DNA from: Kribbella kalugense
Lineage (GTDB): Bacteria > Actinomycetota > Actinomycetes > Propionibacteriales > Kribbellaceae
Reading direction: 5' to 3'
DNA length: 64,000 nt
Assembly: GCF_004365875.1 (NCBI RefSeq)
Contig: NZ_SODF01000003.1
Span: 915,763-979,762 of the forward strand
Below the pieces are notes generated by a model. The model saw only the letters and a program-made list of their open reading frames with translations, was not told where the DNA came from and ran no database searches. Position 1 is the first letter of the stretch. Each line of letters starts with the position of its first letter. The translations under genes were made by a program, and so were the position numbers. Positions 41,920 to 50,747 of the stretch are shown here, piece after piece.

Positions 41920-42525
41920 GTGAGTGCACTACGGACACGGGGCCTGATCGGTGCGACGTTCGTCGTGGCTGTCTTCGGAGTTGCCGCCGCCTGCGGCAAC
42001 GAGGACGCCACCTCTCCGCCCGCCGCCCAGCCCACGGATACGCCGACCACCCCCGGCACCCCCACGCCGTCACCCACCCCCAGCGGCACACCGAGCATCG
42101 ACTGCCCGAGCACCATCGCGGCTGTCCGCGCGGCCACCGACAAGGTGGTCTGGGGCCAGGGCGTGGCCACTTCGACGTTCCACCCGGTCAGCGTGACGAT
42201 CTGCCAGTACGACGCGATGGCGTCCGGGCAGAACTACGCGACCGGCAGCACGAAACGCAACGGCAAGCAGGCGACCGACCTGTTCGCCCTGGTCAACGCG
42301 GCGAAGCCGGTCGCGAAGGAGCCGACCATCTGCACGAAGGAGCTCGGCCCGACCTACGTGCTGCGGTTCACCGACAACGACCGCGGCGTGCTGTCGTTCA
42401 CCGCCGAGGCCTTCGGCTGCCGCCGACTGGTGGCGACCTCGCTGGAGGGCCAGGGCAAGCCCGGCACCCTGCCGGCGCCACGTCAGGTGACCGCCGAGCT
42501 GACCAAGTCGCTCGGCCTGCGCTGA
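41920..42525 (+). CDS. Secreted lipoprotein with Pro/Thr linker
   Basis: 201-residue lipoprotein. Signal peptide and lipobox VSALRTRGLIGATFVVAVFGVAAAC, then a Pro/Thr/Ser spacer (PTDTPTTPGTPTPSPTPSGTPS) and a globular domain with paired cysteines (DCPS, TICQYD, PTICTKE, FGCRRL). Some features recall DUF3558-type lipoproteins. GTG at 41920 is preceded by GGAAGG. Extracytoplasmic; function unknown. A hairpin follows after about 50 bases. Confidence 0.75.
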   Translation: MSALRTRGLIGATFVVAVFGVAAACGNEDATSPPAAQPTDTPTTPGTPTPSPTPSGTPSIDCPSTIAAVRAATDKVVWGQGVATSTFHPVSVTICQYDAMASGQNYATGSTKRNGKQATDLFALVNAAKPVAKEPTICTKELGPTYVLRFTDNDRGVLSFTAEAFGCRRLVATSLEGQGKPGTLPAPRQVTAELTKSLGLR

Positions 42526-42576
42526 CCCCGGTTCGGACGCGCCCCCCGAAGCCGTCCGAAGTGGGGTCAACCCGCG

Positions 42577-42618
42577 CCTGCCTTGCGGGTCCCTCTCGAG
42601 GTTGACCCGCGAGGCAGG
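42577..42618 (+). terminator. Hairpin between lipoprotein and hydrolase genes
   Basis: CCTGCCTTGCGGGTC and GACCCGCGAGGCAGG form a 15-bp stem with one mismatch around a 12-base loop. Placed 51 bases after the lipoprotein stop, it is a likely terminator. Confidence 0.6.
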
Positions 42619-42666
42619 TTGCGGCGGCTGACGCATTGCCGCACCCTGACCAACCAGGGAGGGTGC

Positions 42667-43968
42667 ATGCGAACGGTCCGGCTGCTGTGTGCGCTCGTAC
42701 TCGCCTGCACAGCCTGCTCAGCGCCAACAGATGACTCCACCTGCACAGCAGGCTTCACGTGTACGACACTGCACGTGCCGCTCGACCGGCAACGCTCCGA
42801 CGGCCCGTCCCTCGACCTCGCGGTCATCGCCGCCGATAACGTCGACGCACCCCGTGGTGTTCTCCTACTGCTCACTGGCGGCCCCGGTCAGCCAGGCGTC
42901 TCACTGCTCCCCAGCCTCCGCCACAACGTGCACCCGGACGTACTGCGCGACTACCGCCTCGTCATGTTCGACCAACGCGGCACAGGTCCGAACGGCATCA
43001 ATTGCCCTTCTTTACAAGAGACTGTGGGCGGCTCGGACTTCCTGACCCCACCGGCAGCAGCTGTCGACGAGTGCGCCCAGCGAGTCGGTTCCGGCCTCGG
43101 TCACTACGGCACGCCCGACACAGTCGACGACATCGAGCAGCTACGCCAGTCCCTCAAGGTCGACCGGCTGACGCTCGACGGCACGTCGTACGGCAGCTTC
43201 ACGGCAGCGCAGTACGGCTTGAAGTACCCGGATCATGTGCAGTCGCTCGTGCTGGACTCCGTCGTACCGCACAAGGGATTCGACCCGACGGGTGTGGATC
43301 TGATGGCCTCGACGGGCGCGATACTCACGGCCGCGTGCCACCAGGACGCCGCGTGTACGACGGACCCTGTGGCGGATCTGGCGTGGTTGGTGCAGCACGG
43401 TGTCAGCGGGACCGACCTGATGGAGTCGCTGTCGGTCGCGAGCCTCAACTCGGTCAACCCGTCCCTCAAAGGCATCCCGGCCGCCCTGCACGCAGCACGC
43501 ACCGGGGACGACACCCGGCTGAAGGAACTGATCCAGCAGACCACCAGCAAAGGCCTCACCTACGACACCCTCTCCGCCGGCCTCCACATAGCCACCCTGT
43601 GCTCGGACCTGCGCTTCCCTTGGTCCGGCAAGCCAGACCGCAAGACCGCTCTCGACGACGCGGTACGCCGCCTGGACCCGAAGCGGCTGTACCCGTACGA
43701 CGTGGCGACGTCACGCAGCCAGCTGATGATCCAGGGCTGCCTGCGCTGGCCGGCTGCCCGCGTGTCGACGTACCCGGCTGCACAGAAGCTGTTGCCGCGC
43801 ACGCTGATCCTGCACGGGAGCAACGACCTGTTCTGTCCACTGGACTGGTCCAGATGGGAGCAGACGCACTCACGGGACGCCAAGCTGGTCGTCGTGCCGG
43901 GTAGTGGTCACAGCGTGCAACGGGATGCCCGTGGGCAGGAGGCGGTCCGGGAGTTCCTGCTGGACTAG
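42667..43968 (+). CDS. Secreted alpha/beta hydrolase, tripeptidyl aminopeptidase/proline iminopeptidase type
   Basis: 433-residue exported hydrolase of the TAP-like family. N-terminal signal (MRTVRLLCALVLACTAC) with a possible lipobox; then TGGPGQPGVSLLPSLRHNV (oxyanion GGPG), LVMFDQRGTGPNGINC, nucleophile LDGTSYGSFTAAQYGLKYPDHV (GxSxG), acid in LHGSNDLFCP and catalytic His in PGSGHSVQRDARGQ. The pattern is that of proline iminopeptidases/tripeptidyl aminopeptidases in the periphery of actinomycete cells. ATG at 42667 is preceded by GGGAGGG. Ends 92 bases before a sigma factor gene. Confidence 0.9.
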   Translation: MRTVRLLCALVLACTACSAPTDDSTCTAGFTCTTLHVPLDRQRSDGPSLDLAVIAADNVDAPRGVLLLLTGGPGQPGVSLLPSLRHNVHPDVLRDYRLVMFDQRGTGPNGINCPSLQETVGGSDFLTPPAAAVDECAQRVGSGLGHYGTPDTVDDIEQLRQSLKVDRLTLDGTSYGSFTAAQYGLKYPDHVQSLVLDSVVPHKGFDPTGVDLMASTGAILTAACHQDAACTTDPVADLAWLVQHGVSGTDLMESLSVASLNSVNPSLKGIPAALHAARTGDDTRLKELIQQTTSKGLTYDTLSAGLHIATLCSDLRFPWSGKPDRKTALDDAVRRLDPKRLYPYDVATSRSQLMIQGCLRWPAARVSTYPAAQKLLPRTLILHGSNDLFCPLDWSRWEQTHSRDAKLVVVPGSGHSVQRDARGQEAVREFLLD

Positions 43969-44060
43969 AGATCGAACTGTGCGCGAATGGTTGCAGCACG
44001 TGGGCAGCTCGATGCGTCTAATAGGTGTGAGGAGTTGTACGCCCAGCCAGGGAGTGGCGA

Positions 44061-44555
44061 GTGGAGTTCGAGGAGTACGTATCCGCCCGTGGACAGGAAC
44101 TGGTGCGGCTCGGGTTCACGGTCTCCGGCGACTACCAGCGAGCGGAGGACCTTGCGCAGATCGCGTTGATGCAGGCGTTCCGGTCCTGGCGGAAGGTGCG
44201 GAACACCGACGACCCGCACCACTACGTCCGGCGGATCCTGGTGAACGAGTTCCTGTCGATGACCCGGCGGCGTTCGTACGGCGAGGCGCCGACGGCCGAC
44301 GTCGAGCCGCAGCGCACCGTGCCCGACCACGCCACGAACATTGCCAACTCCGATCATCTCTGGCGAGCGCTGGCGACGCTGTCCGCCCGGGAGCGGGTCG
44401 TGCTGGTCCTGCGCTACTACCAGGACCTGGACGACCAGACGATCGCCGACGTGCTCGGCATCAAACCGTCCTCCGTGCGTGCGACCGCGAGCCGAGCGCT
44501 CGCCTCGTTACGGAAAACCAGAGAGTCCCATCGTGTTGATGAGAGGTTGTCGTGA
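44061..44555 (+). CDS. SigE-family ECF RNA polymerase sigma factor (second copy)
   Basis: 164-residue ECF sigma factor of the SigE family. Region 2: ARGQELVRLGFTVSGDYQRAEDLAQIALMQAFRSWRKV; region 4: LWRALATLSARERVVLVLRYYQDLDDQTIADVLGIKPSSVRATASRALASLRKTRE. GTG at 44061. Its end overlaps the start of a membrane-anchored META-domain protein gene by four bases (GTGA), the same coupling style as the first sigma/partner pair at 9275-10562, though the partners differ. Signals unknown. Confidence 0.92.
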   Translation: MEFEEYVSARGQELVRLGFTVSGDYQRAEDLAQIALMQAFRSWRKVRNTDDPHHYVRRILVNEFLSMTRRRSYGEAPTADVEPQRTVPDHATNIANSDHLWRALATLSARERVVLVLRYYQDLDDQTIADVLGIKPSSVRATASRALASLRKTRESHRVDERLS

Positions 44556-45166
44556 GCAACACCGATCTCGAGGATGACCTGCGGGGTACCTTCGAACGCG
44601 CCGCGGCCACTGTGCCGGAGGCCGCCGGCCTGACCGAGCGCGCGACCGCGGGTGCTCGCCGGGCCCAGCGCCGTACCTGGATCGTCTCCGGGGCAGCCGC
44701 CGTCGCGGTGGCGGCTGTCGCCGTGGTCGGCTTCGGGCTGGCCGGCTCGCACAACCAGCCGACGCAGCCTGCGCAGCCGCCCGTCGCGGGTGCACAGGCG
44801 CCTGCCGTCGAGACGCTGACGCCACAGGTGCTGTCGGCCCAGGCCGTGTCCGGCACCTGGCGGCCGGTGGAGATCGCCGGCGTCAAGTCTCTGAAGGCAG
44901 CCCGGCCGGAAGACCCCGTACTGACGCTGCGCCCGGACGGGACGTGGGTCGGTTCGGACGGCTGCAACGCACTGCAGGGGACGTACACGATCGGTCAGCG
45001 TGGTGCGTTCACTGCGACCTCCGGGCCGCAGCACATGATGGGCTGCGACAACGTCCCGCACACCGGCGTACTGAAGGCCGCCAAGCGGGTCGCGTTGGAC
45101 GGCGACGCGCTGCATTTCTTCGGCGCAGACGGGCTTCAACTTGCGAGTTACGCTCGCGCACGGTAG
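44552..45166 (+). CDS. Membrane-anchored META-domain protein paired with sigma
   Basis: 204 residues: cytoplasmic N-terminus (DLEDDLRGTFERAAATVPEAAGLTERATAGARRAQRR), one helix (WIVSGAAAVAVAAVAVVGFGLAGS), a Pro/Gln linker and an outer META/HslJ-like domain: SGTWRPVEIAGVKSL, TLRPDGTWVGSDGCNALQGTYTI, MGCDNVPHTGVLKAA. META domains occur in heat-shock-like lipoproteins HslJ and others. The gene overlaps the sigma gene, so it is likely the sensor or regulator of that sigma. GTG start at 44552. No HXXXCXXC anti-sigma motif. Confidence 0.8.
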   Translation: MSNTDLEDDLRGTFERAAATVPEAAGLTERATAGARRAQRRTWIVSGAAAVAVAAVAVVGFGLAGSHNQPTQPAQPPVAGAQAPAVETLTPQVLSAQAVSGTWRPVEIAGVKSLKAARPEDPVLTLRPDGTWVGSDGCNALQGTYTIGQRGAFTATSGPQHMMGCDNVPHTGVLKAAKRVALDGDALHFFGADGLQLASYARAR

Positions 45167-45215
45167 TCGAATTTGTTCGCGGACGGTGATCGGCTCTTGA
45201 CTGAACGGAGTCTCT

Positions 45216-45239
45216 GACCGGACCATCTAGTGGCCGGTC
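45216..45239 (+). terminator. Hairpin after META protein gene
   Basis: GACCGG...CCGGTC arms, extended by CCA/TGG, lie about 50 bases past the stop and 20 bases before the protease gene. A terminator or part of the protease promoter region. Confidence 0.45.
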
Positions 45240-45258
45240 CACCGATCTTGGGAGCTTT

Positions 45259-46548
45259 GTGCGACTCTCTGTTACCGTCCCGCTGCTCACTCTCGGCTCA
45301 GCCTCACTCTTCGCAGTCGCTCTCACCGTCCCTTCCTCGGGTGCGGTGGCGGGCGCTGCGGTGTGTTCCCACGCACAGCCGAGTGCGAGCTCGACCGAGG
45401 CAAAGCGGTTGTCGCAGCCGACCTCAGCGTCCGACGCACGGCCGCTCGGTGAGTCGCTCGGCGACGGAATCTCCGCCGCCGTGAATTCCCTCGAGCCACT
45501 GGACGCAACCGGCCGTCCCACGTCCGGCCTGCCGTACGGGCTCAGCCAGGGCGTCATCGGCGTGGTCGGCTCCGCCGCGACCGGCTACAAGGTGGTCGTC
45601 GACTCCGCGAAGCTGGACGCCAAGAAGTACCAGGCCGCGATGGCCCGCAACCTGCCCGCGGCCGGCAAACAGCTGGTCGGAGTCGAACGCAGCTGCCGCA
45701 CGGCCCAGTCGATCGCCGACGCCTGGACCGCCGTCGGCGACCGCTCCTGGTCCTCCGACGCCGGACGTACGACGTTCTCGGCCGACCTTGACCCGGTCAG
45801 CGAGAACGTCGTGGTCGAGTACGACAAGGCCACCACCACCCCCGCGTCGTTGGCCGGCCTTCGCGGACTGTCCGGCGTACAACTCGTGGCCGGCTCACTC
45901 GCACGGACGTCCCGCCTCAGCGACACCCCGAAGGGCGGCCACTGGGGCGGTGCCCGGATCACGTCGTCGCTGAAGAACTGCTCCGCCGGCTTCTCCGTCG
46001 TACGCCGTTCCAACGGTCAGCGCGGCTCCGTCACCGCAGGCCACTGCGGCGCGGCCGGCACGGTCTGGAAGTCAGGCGCCAACTACTACGGCACGACCAC
46101 GCTGCGGACGAACTACCCGGACTACGACCAGTCGCTGGTCACCGGCAGCGCGTACGGCGCCAAGATCTGGACCGACGGCCCCGGCGACACCGCCAACACC
46201 CGCACCGTCACCGGCGGCGGCGACCCCGGCGTCGGCACCGTGGTCTGCCAGTCCGGCAGCTTCAGCACCTCCCTGTGCGGCCTCACGGTCCGCTCGACCT
46301 CGGCCAGCTACTGCGACACCGACGGCTGTACGACGTACGTCATCCGCGCTACCCGCAACGGCCTGGTCGCCATCATCGGCGGCGACTCCGGCGGCCCCGT
46401 CTACACCCGCCGCGGCACCAGCTCCGCCACCGTCCGAGGCATCGCCTTCGCCGGCGCCGGCTGCGTCTCCTCCCGCTGCACCACCCTCTACGCCGAACGC
46501 TACAAATCCATCACCGGCCACCTAGCCGTAACCGCCCTCACCGGCTGA
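45259..46548 (+). CDS. Secreted S1 serine protease, streptogrisin/alpha-lytic type
   Basis: 429-residue trypsin-fold protease. Signal peptide up to about residue 35, a pro-region (about residues 40-220, with LGDGISAAVNSLEPLDATGRP and VVVEYDKATTTPASLAGL, typical of pro-peptides), and a protease domain: GGARITSSLKNCSAGFSV, catalytic His in TAGHCGAAGTV, Asp in DYDQSLVTG, Ser in IGGDSGGPVYTRRG. Cys pairs fit two to three disulfides. Streptogrisins are exoproteases activated by removing the pro-region. GTG at 45259 is preceded by GGGAG. Confidence 0.93.
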   Translation: MRLSVTVPLLTLGSASLFAVALTVPSSGAVAGAAVCSHAQPSASSTEAKRLSQPTSASDARPLGESLGDGISAAVNSLEPLDATGRPTSGLPYGLSQGVIGVVGSAATGYKVVVDSAKLDAKKYQAAMARNLPAAGKQLVGVERSCRTAQSIADAWTAVGDRSWSSDAGRTTFSADLDPVSENVVVEYDKATTTPASLAGLRGLSGVQLVAGSLARTSRLSDTPKGGHWGGARITSSLKNCSAGFSVVRRSNGQRGSVTAGHCGAAGTVWKSGANYYGTTTLRTNYPDYDQSLVTGSAYGAKIWTDGPGDTANTRTVTGGGDPGVGTVVCQSGSFSTSLCGLTVRSTSASYCDTDGCTTYVIRATRNGLVAIIGGDSGGPVYTRRGTSSATVRGIAFAGAGCVSSRCTTLYAERYKSITGHLAVTALTG

Positions 46549-46645
46549 CGGCACGACTGTCTTACGCTCCGCGAGGTGGCCCCGATCGTCGGTAGCATCC
46601 GACGCGCGAAGGCCCCCAATCGCATCGAGAATTTCGGAGCTGAAC

Positions 46646-47149
46646 ATGGCTGACGAGAACACACCTGCCAACGATCGGCAGAGCCTGGCCGAGCGCTTGA
46701 GGCAACGGTTCAGCTCCCCGGCACAGCCGATGGACGTGACAGCAGAGATGCGCGCCGTCATGGCACGCGCCTTGGAGCCGAGTGCGGAGATGGCTCGCCA
46801 AGCCGCAGCGGAGATCCAAGCCGCCGGCGATGAGCGCCTCGCGCACCTCTTCGCCGACGACGTGTACCCGGGGCGAGACCGCAGCGAGTTGTCGAACCAT
46901 GAATTCCTGGAGGTGTTGCGGACCGCGGAAGAACGTCAGAAGGGCGTCGACCAAGCGTTGACCGCGGCCCCGGCCGACTCGTCGACCACCGGCTCACCCG
47001 AGACACAGGCTGCAGGCACCGACGCGATGCGCCACGCAACCCTCGGCGTCAGCGACGCAAGCCGCGCCGCCGCCCAAGACGCCGGCACAACGGCCACCTC
47101 CACCAACCACTCACCCCACAAGCCCACCCCAAAGGCCCACGAGCTCTGA
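46646..47149 (+). CDS. Hypothetical cytoplasmic protein
   Basis: 167-residue acidic, Ala/Glu-rich protein without transmembrane segments: helical core (ERLRQRFSSPAQPMDVTAEMRAVMARALEPSAEMARQAAAEIQAAGDERLAHLFADDVYPGRDRSELSNHEFLEVLRTAEERQ) and a disordered Thr/Pro/Ser tail. I do not recognise the family. ATG at 46646 has GAGCTGAAC upstream. It precedes tRNA-Arg on the same strand with a 44-base gap. Codon usage is normal, so it is a real gene. Confidence 0.65.
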   Translation: MADENTPANDRQSLAERLRQRFSSPAQPMDVTAEMRAVMARALEPSAEMARQAAAEIQAAGDERLAHLFADDVYPGRDRSELSNHEFLEVLRTAEERQKGVDQALTAAPADSSTTGSPETQAAGTDAMRHATLGVSDASRAAAQDAGTTATSTNHSPHKPTPKAHEL

Positions 47150-47193
47150 ACACCAAGCCCCCGACCGAAGTCCGCTAGGCTGTCCCAGCGTGC

Positions 47194-47266
47194 GCCCCCG
47201 TAGCTCAGGGGATAGAGCGTCGGTTTCCTAAACCGTGCGTCGCAGGTTCGAATCCTGCCGGGGGCA
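47194..47266 (+). tRNA. tRNA-Arg(CCT)
   Basis: 73-base cloverleaf: acceptor GCCCCCG with CGGGGGC, D-loop TAGCTCAGGGGATAGAGC, anticodon loop TTCCTAA giving CCT for AGG codons, T-loop GGTTCGAATCC. A U-U mismatch closes the anticodon stem. CCA is not encoded. tRNA-Arg genes are frequent integration sites, but no integrase or direct repeat is visible here. Confidence 0.93.
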
Positions 47267-47270
47267 CCTT

Positions 47271-47753
47271 TTAGTGGCGGAAGAGTTCGCCTAGGACTTT
47301 CATTTTGTCGGGGCGGGCTTGTAGGAGCATCAGGGCCAGGGCGGCGATCGGGTCCAGGTCGGGGGCGCTGTGGGTTTCGAAGGTTCGGACCGTGGAGTCG
47401 TTTGGTGACTGCTGTCGGACCTGGAGGACGGTGCGGTCGCCGTTGGTCACGTCGAACTGCGCCTTCAATCGGAACCGGCGGTGGATGTGGTAGTCCTGGC
47501 CCCACAGGTGCACTGTGCTCTTGTGGCGGTCGCCGACCTGTTGGCCGCGGACGGAGAGCAGGTGCTGGCCTGCGTTGAAGTCGACCAGTAGGCGCGGTTC
47601 GTCGCCGACGCGATCTTCCTTGCCCAGTACGGCTTGACGGCCGCGGCCGGACTGGACCGAGAACGCCTTTGCTGCTTCGTCGTCAGTGCTGAACGTCGAA
47701 CTGAGTAACCACATCATGGCCTTGCCCGGCCGCAACTCGTCAGTCGTAGTCAC
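47271..47753 (-). CDS. Hypothetical protein, possible LURP-one/tubby-like fold
   Basis: 160-residue protein with mainly beta-type sequence: AVLGKEDRVGDEPRLLVDFNAGQHLLSVRGQQVGDRHKSTVHLWGQDYHIHRRFRLKAQFDVTNGDRTVLQVRQQ, then an amphipathic helix DLDPIAALALMLLQARPDKMKVLGEL. The arrangement of strands and a long final helix recalls LURP-one-related/tubby-like proteins, but I cannot confirm it. GTG at 47753; an internal ATG is possible. It ends five bases after the tRNA-Arg gene on the opposite strand. Convergent overlap with nothing else. Confidence 0.6.
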   Translation of the reverse strand: MTTTDELRPGKAMMWLLSSTFSTDDEAAKAFSVQSGRGRQAVLGKEDRVGDEPRLLVDFNAGQHLLSVRGQQVGDRHKSTVHLWGQDYHIHRRFRLKAQFDVTNGDRTVLQVRQQSPNDSTVRTFETHSAPDLDPIAALALMLLQARPDKMKVLGELFRH

Positions 47754-47796
47754 TGCCCCACCAGCTCAGTCCCGAGAGTCGTCGTCGTACCGGAGA

Positions 47797-48369
47797 CTAC
47801 TTGGCAGCCTGGGTCAGAGCGGCGGTGAAGAAGCGTTGTACTGCGTCGAGCGGCTGGGTACTGCGTTGTGCTCTGGCGAGGATCAGAGCGCCTTCGAGTG
47901 CAGCGAGCAGGACCGAGGCTTGCTCGTCCGCGACTGACTTCGAGCTGCCGAATCTGACCAGGGTGTCGCGGACCGACTCGTGCCACTGGGAAAGCAGCGT
48001 GCGGGCCTTCTCGCGCAGCTGATCGTTGCCGGAGGCATCGACGATGGTGGCCGCGATCGGGCAGCCGAGGGTGAAGTCGCTGTCGAGCAGAGACTTCCGC
48101 CACGGCGCGATGACAGCGTCGACGGCCTCAGTCAGAGTTCGCGCATCGAGGAGCTTCGACTGCGCTGCGATGTCCGCGGCGACCAAGTCGAGTGCCTCGC
48201 CGAGAAGCTGCGTCTTGCCACCCGGGAAGTAGCGCTGCAGGGATCCGCGCGGGCCGCCTGAGTGCGCGACGATCTCCCGCAGGCCGACGCCGTGGACGCC
48301 GCGCTCCCGCACGAGTACGGCGGCGCTGTCCACCATCCGGCTCCGCGGCGGCTGACTGTCTGACCCCAT
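47797..48369 (-). CDS. TetR-family repressor (LmrA/YxaF type)
   Basis: 190 residues. HTH part SRMVDSAAVLVRERGVHGVGLREIVAHSGGPRGSLQRYFPGGKTQLLGEALDLVA carries the GPRGSLxxYFPxGKxxL pattern of the LmrA/YxaF TetR group, whose members control drug efflux or oxidoreductases. Divergent from a classical SDR gene; two palindromes with the same core lie in the gap. The repressor likely shuts off the SDR and itself. ATG at 48369. Confidence 0.92.
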   Translation of the reverse strand: MGSDSQPPRSRMVDSAAVLVRERGVHGVGLREIVAHSGGPRGSLQRYFPGGKTQLLGEALDLVAADIAAQSKLLDARTLTEAVDAVIAPWRKSLLDSDFTLGCPIAATIVDASGNDQLREKARTLLSQWHESVRDTLVRFGSSKSVADEQASVLLAALEGALILARAQRSTQPLDAVQRFFTAALTQAAK

Positions 48370-48390
48370 CTGATCACTTTAGCTCACCGG

Positions 48391-48408
48391 CGATGACGAC
48401 TGTCATCG
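48391..48408. promoter_or_regulatory. TetR operator copy 1
   Basis: CGATGAC-GACT-GTCATCG, perfect seven-base arms, near the tetR start. Same core as copy 2 in reversed spacer orientation; centres 33 bp apart. Confidence 0.75.
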
Positions 48409-48420
48409 CGAGGGTGGTAC

Positions 48421-48444
48421 GTTCGATGACAGTCGTCATCGAAC
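48421..48444. promoter_or_regulatory. TetR operator copy 2
   Basis: GTTCGATGAC-AGTC-GTCATCGAAC, perfect ten-base arms, 18 bases before the SDR ATG at 48463. About three helical turns from copy 1, so two dimers could bind on the same face. Confidence 0.8.
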
Positions 48445-48462
48445 GCCGAGAAGGGACCCGAA

Positions 48463-49191
<729 letters not shown>

Positions 49192-49299
49192 CGGCGGACA
49201 GAGCGGAGCGCCGGCTGATGGCGGGTAGAGTGGAGAGACTCCGGAACGATGACATTCCAGGTGGTTTGTCGGGACCCGTGGGTTATGAGGCGATACGCA

Positions 49300-49569
49300 A
49301 TGTCGATCCGACCACTTCCCGTTTCCTTCGGCGCGAGTCGCCGCTCGGCTGTTGACCACGATCTTTCGTACCTGCTGGCCGAGATTGAGTCCGCCCGCGC
49401 GGCCGAGCGTCTGGCCCGCGGAAGCCGTCATCCGGGTGACACCTTCCGCAGTGACGCGGCCCGCCTCGCCTCGTCGCTCGGCGCCTACGCCAGAGCGCTG
49501 GAGGGGTACCGCCTGCCGATCCCGCCGGTGATCCGCGACGAGCTGAGGTTGCGCCAGGGACTGTCCTGA
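49300..49569 (+). CDS. Hypothetical helical protein
   Basis: 89-residue protein MSIRPLPVSFGASRRSAVDHD followed by LSYLLAEIESARAAERLARGSRHPGDTFRSDAARLASSLGAYARALEGYRLPIPPVIRDELRLRQGLS, mostly amphipathic helix. I do not recognise the family. ATG at 49300 with AGGCG upstream; a longer in-frame version upstream is unlikely. Its stop overlaps the next gene by one base (TGATG), so the two form a small operon. Confidence 0.6.
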   Translation: MSIRPLPVSFGASRRSAVDHDLSYLLAEIESARAAERLARGSRHPGDTFRSDAARLASSLGAYARALEGYRLPIPPVIRDELRLRQGLS

Positions 49570-49790
49570 TGACGGACGAGGAGTGGACTCTGAGCAAGTC
49601 CCCGCTCCCCGGTCACGTGATCGTGCTGACAGGCACCGGCCGTCAGCGAGGCTGGCTGCTCGCCCGTGACAACGGGCCGGCCGGCTGGTTCGGTCTGGTG
49701 CAGTACTACGTCGATGACGTCGAGATCACCAGGTACCTCCCCGCCGACCGGATCGCCTCACCGGACGGCAGCGCAGTACCGACGCTCTGA
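49569..49790 (+). CDS. Small hypothetical protein, 73 residues
   Basis: 73-residue protein, probably soluble: MTDEEWTLSKSPLPGHVIVL continuing TGTGRQRGWLLARDNGPAGWFGLVQYYVDDVEITRYLPADRI. The pattern of short strands and tryptophans suggests a small beta domain (SH3-like). No family is recognised. ATG overlaps the preceding stop, which argues for translational coupling. Confidence 0.6.
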   Translation: MTDEEWTLSKSPLPGHVIVLTGTGRQRGWLLARDNGPAGWFGLVQYYVDDVEITRYLPADRIASPDGSAVPTL

Positions 49791-49844
49791 CGTCACCCCG
49801 GCATCGGCAACACTGGGGGCCGGTGTCGAGTGGAAGGGACAGGC

Positions 49845-50747
49845 GTGCACGTTGTCGTCGGAGCTGGAGCCGTGGGGAGTGTCGTCGCCCGGCTACTTGC
49901 CGCAAGCGGCGAGCAGGTGCGAGTCATCACGCGGTCCGGCGGTGGACCGGACGGGGTGGAGCGGGTCGCCGCGGATGCCGGCAAGGGGCTGACGGAGTAC
50001 GTCGATGGTGCGACGGCGATCTACTCGTGCGCGGGACCGCCGTACAACAAGTGGACGACCGAGTGGCCTCCTCTCAACGCAGCCTTGATTACGGCGGCTG
50101 AAGCGTCCGGAGCGGTCCTGGTGACGACGGGGAACCTCTACGGGTACGGCGCGGTCGACGGGGTGATGAGCGAAGAGCTGCCGCTGCTGCCCAACACCGT
50201 GAAGGGACAGGTGCGCGCTCAGCTCTGGACCGATGCCGTGAAGGCACATGAAGAGGGTCGGATCCGGACCGCGGAGGTACGCGGCTCGGACTACCTCGGT
50301 GCGGGCGCGGTGTCGCCGTTCAGTGTGACTGTGCTGCCGAAGGTGATCGCTGGCAAGCGCGGGATGATGCCGGGCGACCTGGATGCACCGCACAGCTGGA
50401 CGTACGTCGGCGACGTCGCACGGACTCTGATCGCGGTGGCCGGTGACGAGAGCGCGTGGGGCCGCGCCTGGCACGTGCCGACCCCGGCGCCGCTGTCGGT
50501 CCGGGAGCTCGCCAGTCGCGCCGCCGAGCTGGCCGGCGCGTCCAAGGCACAGGTCGCCACGATGCCGTCCTTCGTACTGCGGCTAGCAGGGTTGGTGGAC
50601 CCCGCCGCGCGCGAGATGGTGGAGATGCAGTACCAATGGCAGCGGCCGTTCGTCCTCGACTCCACCGCAGCAACTGTTGCCTTTGGCCTCAAACCGACGA
50701 CGACCGATGAAGCACTCCGGGAAATGATCGTGAAAGGCAAGCGATGA
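49845..50747 (+). CDS. NAD-dependent epimerase/dehydratase-type protein
   Basis: 300-residue atypical SDR. Rossmann motif MHVVVGAGAVGSVVARLLAASGEQVRVITRS (GxGxxG with NADP-type Arg-Ser), then an NAD(P)H-binding domain with GNLYGYGAVDGVMSEELPLLPNTVKGQVRAQLW (Y near the expected catalytic position) and C-terminal PSFVLRLAGLVDPAAREMVEMQYQWQRPFVLDSTAATVAFGLKPTT. GTG at 49845 with GGAAGGG upstream. The start of the LmeA-like gene overlaps the stop (ATGA), so it may act with it. Substrate unknown. Confidence 0.85.
   Translation: MHVVVGAGAVGSVVARLLAASGEQVRVITRSGGGPDGVERVAADAGKGLTEYVDGATAIYSCAGPPYNKWTTEWPPLNAALITAAEASGAVLVTTGNLYGYGAVDGVMSEELPLLPNTVKGQVRAQLWTDAVKAHEEGRIRTAEVRGSDYLGAGAVSPFSVTVLPKVIAGKRGMMPGDLDAPHSWTYVGDVARTLIAVAGDESAWGRAWHVPTPAPLSVRELASRAAELAGASKAQVATMPSFVLRLAGLVDPAAREMVEMQYQWQRPFVLDSTAATVAFGLKPTTTDEALREMIVKGKR

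Noticed and set aside
47194..47266. Integrated element at tRNA-Arg
   Set aside because: No integrase, excisionase or duplicated tRNA end in the following 10 kb.
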